From: Eopsaltria australis
Taxonomy: Eukaryota; Chordata; Aves; Passeriformes; Petroicidae
Length of the DNA: 64,000 nucleotides
Direction: 5' to 3'
Assembly: GCA_034509425.1 (NCBI GenBank)
Contig: JAVTVJ010000568.1
Location: forward strand, 56,758 to 120,757
Shown: positions 1 through 12,000 of the stretch, piece after piece
Layout of the letters: each line of letters opens with the position of its first letter
Position numbering within the stretch: the stretch's first letter is position 1
The notes under the pieces: model-generated
Told to the model about the DNA's origin: nothing
The model's input: the letters and a program-made list of their open reading frames with translations, nothing else
The model's database searches: none
Position numbers and translations under genes: made by a program

Positions 1-3000
1 TTTTCTTTATGGAAGAAGCTGGGTGTGTGTAATAATCTTGGAGAAGAATTTGTCAACTTTCCTGCGGTTCTGCTTGATGATTAAAAAGAGCATTTTTTCT
101 AAAAATGAGGTTAAAATAATTAGTCTCTTAACCAATCTTTTCTGTTATTCCACCCAGAAGCTAGATTCATGAACAAAATCAAATAATTACAGTGAATCTC
201 CAAATGAAAGCCCCTTCTGGGTCCTCTGTTTTCCTGTTCCACTTGAACTTTCAGAAGTGTTGAGCACCAGTTGATATAATTGAGTTTATTTGAGCTCCAA
301 AAAAATCTCTGCTACTAAACACAACTTAAAAAATCTTGTTTCCACCTCTCTAATCCCTTTCCCTCAAAAGTACTGTGAGAACAGGCTTTGTAGTAGCATC
401 CATTTATGGGCCTGACTTGCTCAGTGAGCTGTAAATTCTGCTTTTCATATTGGATTTAATGACTTTTATCATAAAGCCATAAACTGATTGTGAAGTGTGC
501 TGAGAGGCAAACAATACTTAAGCTTACTTTGGCAAAATATATGTAATTGTTGATTTGTTAAACTGAATTTCTGCAGGTCATGCGATGGGGTTATTTTTTT
601 TTTTTTTTGTAATAGAATGGAGAGTACAGGCAGCTCTGTGTTCAGTACTCTGGGCTAGAAGAAATTGGCTACTGCAGAAAACCTTCCTAAACATTCCTCT
701 CCACTTTCAATAGAGAAACTGTTACAAACAGTAAGGCTTTGTTCCATATGACTTTATTATTATGATGGGTGACAGCCATAAGTGGTCAAGTAAGACCAAG
801 AAGAGACTGTGAGAGAGCAGTTCCTGGGTGTCCTATCACTTTAGTCTGGGACTCAAGCTAGATTTACACTGTAGCAATACAAGCTTATGCAAAGTGAACT
901 CTGCCTAACAAGGGGGACTGTTTGAGAAATGTTTATGTTTGGCCTGTATTGAAAGTGATCTTGCATTAACTAATTGTTAAATGCAATTGTTTGGGGTTTA
1001 GTGAAGTGGAGAAGCTGCTAAGCTATACAGATAAAAACTGAAACAGGTACCTAGGTACCTGATAATCAGTTTTGTGAATATTCCTGTCAAATTTAGCCCA
1101 GGAGTATTTATTTTCTAAAATCATGAAGTTGACACTGCTACACATGAAAAATTTTGGTCAAAATTAGTGAGGTAAGGGCTTAAACTGCTGTGGTTTGGAG
1201 TGCTTCTCTGGTGGATTTGTGGGACTATTATGGCCTTTTAGTTTTAAGGAGCAATACTGTTAGGTTGTTCATAACATTAAGTGGAAGAAGTTTGCTGCTT
1301 TGCAGAGGTAGGTGAATTGGCTGACTGCAGTTGTAATTTTCCTCATTTGCAATTCTAGGAGAGTTGCTAAAATACATTGGTCCTATTAGCAATTTCATCA
1401 AAGGTTAATAAAATTAACATCTTTCTTATGTCTCCAGTTGCATGCAATTTTAGTATACCATGAATGAATGTGTTACATAGAGTGCAATTTTCTAATAGCA
1501 ATATAGCTTTTCATTACTACATGTGAATGTCATTTGCAGTAGTCCTTAATAATTGAAAAAAAAAAATCCAACTTCTGAAGCTTTCCTGATGTCATGATTG
1601 TGCTTATTTTAATTCTGTGTATGAGAAATATGAGTTGTCTCATTTGATTCATAACCAAACTTCATGAAGAGAGTGAGAGGAAAAAGTCTACTTTCAAAGT
1701 AGGTGGGTAATTCTGTTTTCAGTGAGTTATATAAAGGTACTACAGTTAGGCAGAGTTTCAAGATGCATTGCAGTAGTAGAGCATAGTATACTTAAAAATT
1801 GTGCATGTTGAATCTCTGTAGGCATGTTTGAAATTCTCTTTCTAAAGCTGACCCAGAGCAAGAATTTTCCTTGCTCCTGTCCCCCCAGATCACAAGCAGC
1901 CTGCCTCATTGGCTCATGTCAAAGCTCAATCAGGACCTTGGCTTTTTACTCCTTCCAACTTTGGGCTGTGAGCTGGCCAGATGGAGCCCCTTGGGAGGGA
2001 GCTCTTTAGAGCCACTCCCCACTGCTGAGCTAATTGGCTGAAAAGCTGAACTGGGAGGTAGATTTCAGAGCATTGCTCAGTAGGGCTGCATTCCCCTTCC
2101 TCCAAAGCAAAAAAACCTAAAACCCTAACACCCAAAAACCAATAAAGGAATACTTGAAGCTGTCCTACTATGACTGAAATATGAGGAGATAAGATGAGCA
2201 CCATCTCATTTTTCTTGTGTGGTTGTTTTTCAGAAAAGTATGTATGTGACAGTAGGTTTGAGCTTCTCCAGTATGACAAAACCAGGTGTCTAATATTCAT
2301 TTGTAGAGAAAGAATTAGCCCTTATGGAATCTCAAAAGGCAGTTTTTGGAGGGATTGTGGCTGCAATAGAAATGAAATGTCTTCTCTTGTCTGTTACACT
2401 GTGTAATTTAACTAGTGTGTTCTATCTGAAAGGGAAAAGACTGGCTTTGATTTTAGTTTGAAGTTCATGCAAAATTCAGGTTTCCTGCAAGTTGAGATCA
2501 TTAACATGGAGGAGAACTTTCTCAGTTTCCACAGAGAATAAACTGTCTCCTTGAATGGAATAACACAGCCTGAAGGATTGAGAAGCAGACAATAAATTAG
2601 TTTTGTTTTTTCATCTATTCAATGCAAGATAAAATATTTGTTTTATTGTTTTTCTAAATCTTAATGACTTTGACTTAATATAGGAGACATGCAAGTACTG
2701 CATAAGCTATGCCTTTTAAAACTTCAGCTCCCACTATTGTTTAACCTAAGGTCTTGATTCTGCCTTAAATAGACTATGCTTCAATGAATGACACTTTATT
2801 GCGAAACCAGTAATATCACAGGGGCAATCGTAAAGGGAAAGGGTGGATATACCCTTGCCTTCTGGAAGATCTGAAACACTGTGCAGTTGGTGAAATTGAT
2901 AAAGAATCTTGTCCAAATTCCATGAGTAATGAAAAAAAATGCCTTAAAAAAATCTCAAAAATGGGACTAAAATTGTGAGGAAATGAGCTTGTAGACTCTC

Positions 3001-4890
3001 AAATACCACTAATTATTTTCCTTGATCTTCTTTCCTTGGGAGCTTAACTTCTGTCCTCCTTATTCCAGAACAGCTCTTGCAAATGAAATTCCTCTAAGAC
3101 AGAATGCTTCTAGTAAAACTCAGAGATCAGATTTCCTTATTTTCAAGTTTAAGGTGAATAAGCAGACTGATATGAAATATGTTGCATAAGGTTTTAGAAT
3201 AAATTAGTCAGAAAGCACTTGGTACTTTTGGTAGCACCAGTGTGTTTATAGTATGTTCCAGATACTCAGGAAAGGAAAATTTCTCTTGAAGATGTTAGTC
3301 TGATAGCATGCTGTCTTTAAGGTTTACTTTGTATTTTATGCTTAGTTATTGCTGGAATAATGGGCTTAATATTTAATACTTGTTCCAGAGAACCACAGTA
3401 GAATGGAATAAATAGCAGACATGACTCAAGCTGTGACTTTAGAAGCTGCCAACTATGACACTGACCAACTATAGAAACATGTGCATCAAGAAGCAGAGAT
3501 ACTATGGAGGCAGAGATGAAATAAATATCATCAGTTAGGCAGTTTGTAGCTTTTCCAGTATTAATCTGTTGGTAATAACAACATGTGTTCCCTGTGTTCC
3601 GTCAATCTAAAACTCTTGTACCTCTCTGGGCAACAGTGAGTACACCTTGAGTATTCAAAGCTGCAGTTTTAAGGCACAATCCAGATAATGTGGAAAGGGA
3701 TAAAATAGTGGAAGTTTTCTGCTATGTATTGCACTGCTGCTTTGATACTAATAGTTCACCTATAGTTGAGCTCAGAAAGGGATCTTAAAAATCTCTCTGC
3801 AGTTACTCAGAGTCCCTGTATGTTGGTGTGTTGTAGTGGAAATCGAAAATAGTACATGGGAATTAAAAATCAGATTTGGGCTGTGGTGTTTGGCCTCAGT
3901 AGAAGAGAGTGAGCAAAGAAGCAGTGAAAAGAATAAGTGATTGTGAAGCACACTTAAAATCCTTAAAAGCAAAGGCTGTGAGTACTCATTTTTTTAAGAT
4001 GGTTGGTTGTAGACTACAAGGAAATCACAAAAACCATATTGCAAGGAAGAGGGGATATTACATATTTAACATGTATTTAATTTGCATCCAATTTAGCAAT
4101 GTGGAAATGTTTCTTGCATTGTTGGCAAAGATTGTTTTCTGGGTGTGTTTGGGGGAAAAAACATTTTATATTTCTTTTGTGAATGAAGAAAATGTACAAG
4201 GTAAAAGAACTAGAGGAATGTTTTTAGCAAGAGGCTAGTATCAACAGTGCCAGTGTATAAGAGGATGATTCATTAGGAACAAAGATCAAAAGCTATATTA
4301 CTGTATCAATTTGAAGGCAAAAGTTACAGTTGATTAATTGAAATGGGATTTGCTGGTCAAAACTGAGCTGCAACAGTGGCTCCTAAAACTATTACCATAA
4401 ACATGGTGTCTGAGAATGGGTAGATATTTAGAACCCAACACAGGTGTAGTGCTCCTCATTTTTATTTGAGCTCCTGCCAGATATTCAGCATCAGATATGC
4501 ACTCTGCCTTCTATGTCCCATTCCTTATGAGGTATATATTTGTCTTTGTACTTTTTATTTAAATTATAATGTTGAGAGCTTTAGGATAATATGACCAAAA
4601 AGATAAGTGAGAAGATAACCACAGACTGATACAATTTTTCTGTGGTCTTTAGGTCAGTCCTTAGACAATGTCTTTGAGTATTTGAAATTTAATTGAAGTG
4701 GTAAAGCTTTCAGGCTTGGCATCTCTCCAGAGGAGCATCCCAAACTGTATGAGCTGTGTTCAGATACTTTCTTTGTGACAAAAGGCTGATGAGAGCCCTC
4801 CATTTGAGGGAGGGATGTGATTCAAATGTACAGAATCATGAAGCTTGCAGGCAAGATGAATACAAACAGTTCTTCAGCAAAGCTTGCAGT
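1..4890. other. SMAD2 upstream intron, no gene seen
   Basis: AT-rich, low-complexity-poor sequence with no open frame longer than about 120 codons, and none resembling a known protein. It lies upstream of the SMAD2 coding exon, so it is most simply the intron between a 5' UTR exon and the first coding exon. I cannot identify a 5' UTR exon or promoter here. I see only short homopolymers (for example the T run near 596-608). Confidence 0.6.
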
Positions 4891-4895
4891 AGTAG

Positions 4896-5476
4896 TGTTG
4901 TCCACAAAAATCAGATTCGTTACCTGGCGTGCAACAAGCCAATAATTACACACTCGAGGGAGACATTGATTATTTATTTCAGAGTTGCCACAAGCCTGGG
5001 TGCTCAGTGGTATTCCACAAATCAAGCACACCAACTATTAAGACTTTTTGCTATTTATACATTTTAGCAAACAAAGGAATTAGTGTTCATTGGCTACAAG
5101 TTACATGGTTCTCTTATTAATTAGTATTCTATCTTCTATTGGTTAATGATTCCCTTGCTTCTAATGCTAATTAATCTGCATGCTCAGTCTTTCTCTTCTT
5201 TTGAGTCAGTGGGTTTCTTGGCTCGGTGGTTGTGATCTCCCCCTGCTGGAATTACTTTTTACCCTGTCGGAGCTGATTCAGCACAGTTGCTGAATTGGCT
5301 TTATTAGTTTCTCCCTTATCTTGAGAGATCTGCCAAATGTCCTTGTGGCCCGTAAATTCTGCATTCTTTGTGTCCACTATCAGTGATACATCCTTCTTCC
5401 CAAGCTTTTTTAGCCTCCCCCTAGGTCTGAGATCATTGAAACATATCGAGCCCTAAACCTTAAGGCAATTCTACCA
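4896..5476 (-). mobile_element. Solo LTR in SMAD2 intron
   Basis: A 581-bp block starting TG and ending CA, flanked by an exact 5-bp duplication AGTAG (4891-4895 and 5477-5481). Read on the minus strand it has LTR order: a CCAAT box, a TATA-like box (TGTATAAATAG), then an AATAAA signal shortly downstream and a U5 ending in GGACAACA. No internal retroviral sequence is attached, so this is a solo LTR left by LTR-LTR recombination. It is antisense to SMAD2. The class is not certain; the 5-bp duplication alone does not decide it. Confidence 0.8.
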
Positions 5477-5704
5477 AGTAGTTTGTCTTTCTAACACAAC
5501 ATCACTTAGAGCTTGTTAGCTGCTCCCTGTTTCATGGATTAAATCTCCCTTCTTGTTGATTAGGCTTGAAAGTATATAAATATCAAAGAACATCCCTTCT
5601 TAAGAAAATTTTACATATTCCATGTTTTGCAACTGTAGAACAAGAGGCACTTTTTGAAACTACGATGATAAAGAAAATAGTTTAAAGTAGTTCTTTAAAC
5701 AGTG

Positions 5705-5985
5705 AGCAGTTAAATTCTGGTGCAGTTTGCCACGAGGTTGTGGAGGCAGGTTCAAAAAGTGGTTAGATGAATTTTTGGGCAGGAGGTCCATAAATGGTTG
5801 CTAAAGGGAATGGGTAGGCATGTAGCCTTTAATTTACTGCTGTAACAGTTTAAGATGCTGAAGAATTATGAGAACAGGCTCAGAAAAGAGCCAGGTTCTT
5901 GACCTTTCCTTGAGTAGCATGTCCTTTTGCCACCTTTAAGGATGGAGCACTAGGCTGGATGTACCATTCCTGGCAGAGTAGGGTA
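5705..5985 (+). repeat. Old CR1-like LINE relic
   Basis: The stretch contains the characteristic run of phrases of old sauropsid CR1 3' ends: a 'gttgtggaggc' segment, 'ggttagatgaatttttgggcaggaggtcc', and near the end 'aggctggatgtacc'. It is heavily mutated and interrupted, so it is an old copy. Strand is set by the order of these phrases relative to CR1 3' ends. Boundaries are approximate. Confidence 0.5.
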
Positions 5986-8740
5986 TTTGTTATTAATTTC
6001 TTTGTTGCTACTTTTTCCTTGCATAATTTGCATTTATCTAACTTGCTCATAATTCAACCTAACCACGCCTTGCACTTTGCACTGTTTCTTCTAGGCTTGG
6101 AGCAGAGTGCCGCTCTCCTGTCATCACAGTTGGCTGAAGTATTAAGATGAATGAAGTACTGTCCTACTTGTGTCATATTTTCTCTGCTTACCCTTTAAGA
6201 GATACAGGGCCACTACTGGACTAACTTAGTGAAATTCTTATTGATACTCCTGGCAAATCCCTGACATGGCAAAACAATAGCTAGAAGGAAGAAGCTAGTT
6301 TAAACCTCCCAGACTTAGTTTGCAGCTATGGTGTATGTTGTGGGTTTGGTTTTTTTGTGTCTTTCTTTTTTTAATAGATGCTAAGCTGTAATAGTCGTTG
6401 TAATAAAGGGCTCTTTAAGTGCATCCCTTTGTGGTTTATATTTTTTTAAAAGCTACTTTTCACTGGGGTAGCAGATCAAACGCTGACAGCTTCTAGAGAA
6501 GCTGGATGAGAACATGTCTATAAGGGAACTGGTTAAAACAAAGTATAGTATCTGGAAATTTCCAATTACTTCGGTCTGAGCTTAGAGTCTTTTGGAAGTG
6601 GGAAAAGAATGGGAGTTTTTTGTTTTTTTCTTTTTCCCTCTGTGTTTGTCAAAATAGTGTGAGTTCAAATATACAGAAAAACTGAAATGTATGAGGCTTC
6701 TAAATTCTTTCCTGCTGCAAGATTTAAATTATCCAAATGTGCATTTGAAGCAGAAAGGCAAATCTTGGTTAAAAAAAAAAAAAGAACACCAGGGGATACA
6801 GAAATTGATACATAGACTAGTCTTAAGGGAGAGAATACTGCAAAATTGGGCACCTCATCACAAGGAGTATTGTAAAGCTGAAAAATTGGGTAAAAGCATT
6901 GAGAATGTTTAGAGGGCCTGGAAGAATAGGCAATTTATATTGGTGGTAAATGAGAATGTACTGAAGTGTGTGTTTTATAAGACTGACAATCAAAGGGCTA
7001 TTCTGGGGCAATGAAAGGTGTCAAATTTGGAGCTAAACAGAAAATACATATATCTCAGTGAACTCCATAGATGGGGAGAAGAATTGGTGTGTGGATAAGC
7101 AGTGATAGTGGTACTTGGTTGCCCACGCCTTCCAACACTGAATTTAATGTTCAGGTATTATACCATCAATTGCTAGTATTTAAAATGGGATCCTTAAAGC
7201 AAAAGACGTTATCTTCTTTGATTTGGTCTTTTTCAATTTCTTGCATATGCCTCTGAAGGATCTAATGTTGGCCTTGCTCAAATATTGAAGTCTTTTTATA
7301 ACATTCAGAGTGACTGCTATTCCCTGTTTCAGAAACCTAGTGAAAGAGTTTGTTAAAACAGTAGAGGCCATGCAAGCCTCCTGTTTCATCTCTGGAGTTA
7401 CTCTCAGTGTACTGCATTAGGGGTCTAGCATGTTTCACTTCCAGGTTTGTGAACAGTTCAGAACATGTGAAAAAGGGAGTGTAAGACTGCCTATTTGGCT
7501 TTGCCACCAAAATAAATGATCCAAGTAAAAAGTACATGCCCAGATTTTCATTTCCAGCAAAGCAGTTAATGCTACTATTGCTGCTGAAGGCTGGGACTGG
7601 AGTCTTCCAAACATACTCCTGTAACTCCCCTGACATCAGCTGGAGCACTTCCATTTCTCTGTGTGAGGTGCTGCAACTTGTTAGCCTGAAAGAAAACTAA
7701 CTCAGCAAAAAAGAAAACAAAAACCACCCCTAAATGGATCAGTTTTTACTTGGTTATCTAGCTGAGTCTTTATGGAAAGGTATTAGCACAGATGCAGAGG
7801 TGATGGTGGTGCCACAGGAAAGAAAAGGAGGGCTGTGCTTCCTGTGGCAGGAAGCTGTTGGGTTGGCTTGCCTCCCTATGAAACTGTACCCTGAGTGTCC
7901 TAGTCAGTGTTTGATTTGAAAATATCTATGATTCTCTTATTTAGGATAGATTATTTTGAATGGCTTGCATTAAGTTTCCAGTGTTAATCTTGCGTCGCTG
8001 TTAATTGGAACCTCGGTCTCCAAGATCTGAGAAAACTACATTTCTTGCTTCACCTGTGTTGAGAAGATTGAACTCTAGATTGAAAGATGGGAATAAGCTC
8101 ATTACCAGATTTCTAAGTGAATTTCCAATTGGCATCCCCAGTGGAACAGAAATTGGTAGTTATTTAAAGCATGACAATCAAGGAGAAAAGGCTTGTGAAA
8201 TGGCTGGCTGTTGAAAGACTTCTGTCAAGCTGTCATGACGAAATGACATTTCAAACACAGTTTTGCTTGCTAAATTAATTTGGAGATGGGCAGAATGTGC
8301 ATATCACTTGTGAAAAATTTTAATAAATTAATAGACCCAGCTAGCCTAGGTGCAAAGCTAGACTAAAGTTAACTTTTTTTTTGTTGTTGTTGTTGGTTTT
8401 TTTTGTTTGTTTTTTGGGGTTTTTTGTTTTTGGTTTTTCTTTTTTTGTTTTTTTTTTTTTTCCCTGGAGCTGATTTAGCCAGGAAAGGCTTGAGGAAAAA
8501 TTAAATGTCCAATCCAACATCCAATCCAACAGTAACCTTAGTCTGTGCTAACTGTTGAAGAGTCTGCAGCAATCTGGCATTTGAATTTTATTGGTGAAGT
8601 ACCTAACCTTTATGCAGACTTATCTGACTTATTTTAGGATGCAGGGTCCTATGGCATTTGGTAATAAAAAGTCCGAAGCAAGGTATTTGTTTCATGTGAA
8701 ACCTCAGTGCTAATGTGTGTGTTTTGGTTTGTGTTTTTAG
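5986..8740. other. Intron before the SMAD2 coding exon
   Basis: Ordinary AT-rich intronic sequence with no supported gene. It ends in the splice acceptor of the SMAD2 exon (T/G-rich tract then TTTTTAG at 8734-8740). Confidence 0.65.
8369..8462. repeat. T-rich low-complexity tract
   Basis: About 94 bp made almost entirely of T with interspersed G: first a short GTT repeat, then TTTG and TTTTTTGGGG blocks, then a 14-T run. It could be a degraded tail of a retroposon on the minus strand or a simple low-complexity expansion. There are no flanking repeats to decide. Confidence 0.8.
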
Positions 8741-8797
8741 GGATCAGACGGGAATCTCTAATTTATTGCTTGCTGAGTGTTCTGTCTGGTGAAAGTC
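8741..8797 (+). other. SMAD2: SMAD2 exon, 5' untranslated part
   Basis: The 57 bases between the acceptor AG (8739-8740) and the start codon. An in-frame upstream stop and no competing upstream ATG in a good context make the ATG at 8798 the natural start, matching the SMAD2 gene structure in which the first coding exon begins with a short 5' UTR segment. Confidence 0.8.
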
Positions 8798-9033
8798 ATG
8801 TCATCCATATTGCCATTCACTCCACCAGTTGTGAAGAGACTTCTGGGGTGGAAAAAATCTGCTGGTGGCTCTGGAGGGGCTGCTGGTAGTGAGCAGAATG
8901 GTCAGGATGAAAAGTGGTGTGAAAAAGCAGTGAAAAGCTTGGTCAAGAAGCTAAAGAAAACAGGACAGCTGGATGAGCTTGAGAAGGCAATTACCACTCA
9001 GAATTGCAGTACAAAATGTGTGACAATTCCAAG
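8798..9033 (+). CDS. SMAD2: SMAD2 first coding exon (MH1 start)
   Basis: The 236 coding bases give 78 complete codons plus two bases, starting [20 protein letters not shown], the known N-terminus of SMAD2, the receptor-regulated signal transducer of TGF-beta/activin that moves to the nucleus with SMAD4. The exon covers the start of the DNA-binding MH1 domain, including the [14 protein letters not shown] segment. It ends AG|GTAAGT with the donor GT at 9034-9035; the frame reads into an intronic stop just after, so the true exon ends at 9033. In mammals the first coding exon has the same coding length and phase. Differences from the otherwise very conserved vertebrate sequence are seen at '[15 protein letters not shown]' and 'QNCSTKC'. 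The next exon (30-residue MH1 insert) was not found in this window. Confidence 0.97.
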
Positions 9034-12000
9034 GTAAGTGCTGTAGTGTTTGAAATTGTTACAATCACTTAGGAAATAAGTAAATGGATGTTTAGGCTAT
9101 CTGAACAAATGACTAAAAAAATCAGTTGTATGCTTTGATTATTTACAAATTCTTTAAAACCTATTTTGGTTTTATATAGTGCTTGCTTATAACTGAATCA
9201 CATGCTTTGTAAAGTTACAATTTCTGATAATATCTTTGTTTCAATTTTCATTGCTACTTAGATTCAAATTCTGTGTATTCTGGTGGTGCCTAGCACAGTC
9301 CCTAGTTTGTAGCACTGCCTTATGGTTTTATTTAATAACTGTCTATAATCAGAGGAGCATACTTGAACTTTCATTTTAAAAATAAGATTTGTTTTTCCTT
9401 GGTCAACACTTCATTCATCTGTTTATTTTTTGTTGTGTCTGGTAGTTTCAGTTAAATTGTACAAGCTGTATCCATTTTCCCTTTTGAAGTTTTGTCTTTG
9501 AAGGCACAGTCTGAAGACCATTTTAATTATTTGTTATTGGTTAATGTAAATGCTTTTATATTTAATAACTTGGAGTATTTCTAGAACTGCTCTTCCACTC
9601 CTGATATGTACATTTAGGTAAATAACTTGCATTCTACCCTTTTTGTCTTTCTCAACTTAATTCATAGCAACTGCTGTGCAAGGGGCAAGGGTTATGTTTG
9701 TAAGTATAATGAGGTCTGTTTTCCATTCGTGTTGTACAGAAATACCGCTCAAGTGCCTGTGCAAGCTCATTATGTGCAACACAAGTATCAAATCACTTCA
9801 CAGGTGTGTTTTTCTATGAAAAAGAGGATCTGGTGACATGGGAATATTTTGGGCATTTAGTGCCTTGACACTTAAAATAATTTCTAGGGGAGAGAAACTG
9901 CATCTGGTTTATGACCCTAATTTCTGTATTAGCACATTCATCCCAACTACTTTTAAACTTTGTATTAATCATAGCACAAACTAGGTTTGACTGGTGTCAC
10001 TAATGAGTTCCATATCTCAAATGTGTTATAGCTCTTATAATGGTTCTAGTGTTCTCTTTTAGATTTGACACAGCTGTTTGGGAAAATCATGAATATGCTC
10101 TGAATAAATGACTACTTAAATTGTGTTTTCTCTTTTCCATCCACCTTTTGTTTCTAATGCTGCCCTCTGCTTGTATTTTCTTCCCTAGAGCAGTTCCAAA
10201 ATTCTCTGGGTTTCCCTTCTGCTTTCTTCCTTTTGCTGGCTGGAAAACAATCGGAAATAAAATATTAGCTCTTTCTTGTCTTGGTGTATATCAGTAGACT
10301 AAGATTGGAACCTGTAGGGGTATGTATTTCTTGACTTGACATAAGATGAGTATGTATTTAGCAAGTCTACCATGATAAAGACAATGCTTTAATTGTGAGG
10401 TGTTTCATATGACAGAAGTTAAATATCCCATATAGAGATTCACTTAATATAGAATGTGTATCTATCTTCTAGAGCTCTCCTGCAGGGGTACTGGGGCAGT
10501 AAATATTGGTATTTCAGAAGAACAGTTGTCTAATTTTTCTAGAGGATACAAACAGTATGCTAATATATCGTTTTCCTAGTCTACATTGGGTATGTCCTTC
10601 TGCTTGCATGACCTTTTGTGTGACGTACTAAATAATTCTTTAAAACGGAATACAAAGCTCTATCATATTCTGTATGGCCTCCATGTTTGTATGGCCTCCA
10701 TGTTGTGGCCAGCAGTTCTTGCTGGGCTGTGATATACTGTTCTCTATCCTCCAGTAAGCTGTAAAAAGTACTGGACCTAGGTTTTACTTAACTACCTTAG
10801 GAGTAAGCTAGTAGCTAGAGAGCTCTTGAAGTGATGTTGGCAATTTTACAAGGTTTAATTTTAAACTAAGAAATGGCTTTGGTATTAGGGGGTGAGATTG
10901 TATCAGGGTTGCCAGAATTCTTGAGTTGCATAGTTAGGTTTTGGACTGTTGATATTATTTCACTTTGATAGCAGGAATCTGGGTTCCCAGGAAATAGCAA
11001 ATGTCCAACTCAGTACTGTAATGACTTCTGGAGATTCTTGTTCTTGGATTTAGTAAGTTAACGACACTGCTGATTGAGACCTATTTAATCAATGTCTTTA
11101 AAGATCTGCAGGTCAGCCAGGATAAATAATAAAATGCTGAATTTGGAACTTTTTTCCTTCCTAGTCAACAGAAAATTTGAGGTGCCAAGATGCTGAGATG
11201 TATTTCTGATGTGGCAGCTGGGCTAACTTTCCAAACCTTGTTTTGCTTGGGGAGAGTTTTTGTGTTTGGTTTTGTGGGTTTTTTAAACTTCCTTTAGATT
11301 TACTTATTAATACTCAGTGTAGATATTGACAAAGGTTGTGGAATGTTTCTGTTTGCCACTGCTGCATTATTTCCTCAACAGAAGTCTCATTTGTGGTTTC
11401 ACAAATTTCTGTACCCCTTGGAGATTTCCAGAGAGTTTGATACAGTACTTAACTCTAGTATACTTTTTCATCATTGAAACCTAAAGCAACTAAACACCTA
11501 CAAGCTTTTCTCAAAACTGAGATCAGATTGGGCAAAGGTTGTATTAAATTGCCTCTTCAGAAATCTGCATTTTATATATTACTGTGTCATTGATAATCTT
11601 GTTGAATTAGGATTGCTCTGTTCCTATGCTGTTTGTCAAGATGACTACATACTAAGTGAGGCTGTTATTGTGTGTGCTATGCAAAAGCTGCTCATGTGGT
11701 AATTAACAGAACTTCTTATGCAGACTAATAGAGGTTCTGAGAAAGTAGAAGCAAACAGATGGAGTGGGTGTTGGCATTGCACAGCAGAGATGCTTAGCTC
11801 TTCATAAGTGGGTCAGTAATCTAGAGCAGAGGCTAAATAAGTACAGAGGTCGTTTTGACACTAGCCCTCTAAGTAATTTGTAGTTATCTTGCTGAATCCT
11901 CCCAGCAAGCCAGTGGGATTTTAGTCACATAATCCCTGAGTATCTTGAAACTAAATGTTGGCATGTGAGTTCACCATTTATATGAGTCTTCTAATGGAGC

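Noticed and set aside
8777..9037. SMAD2 frame taken to its first stop (86 codons)
   Set aside because: The last residue and stop come from intron bases after the consensus donor AG|GTAAGT, and the first seven codons precede the known SMAD2 start.
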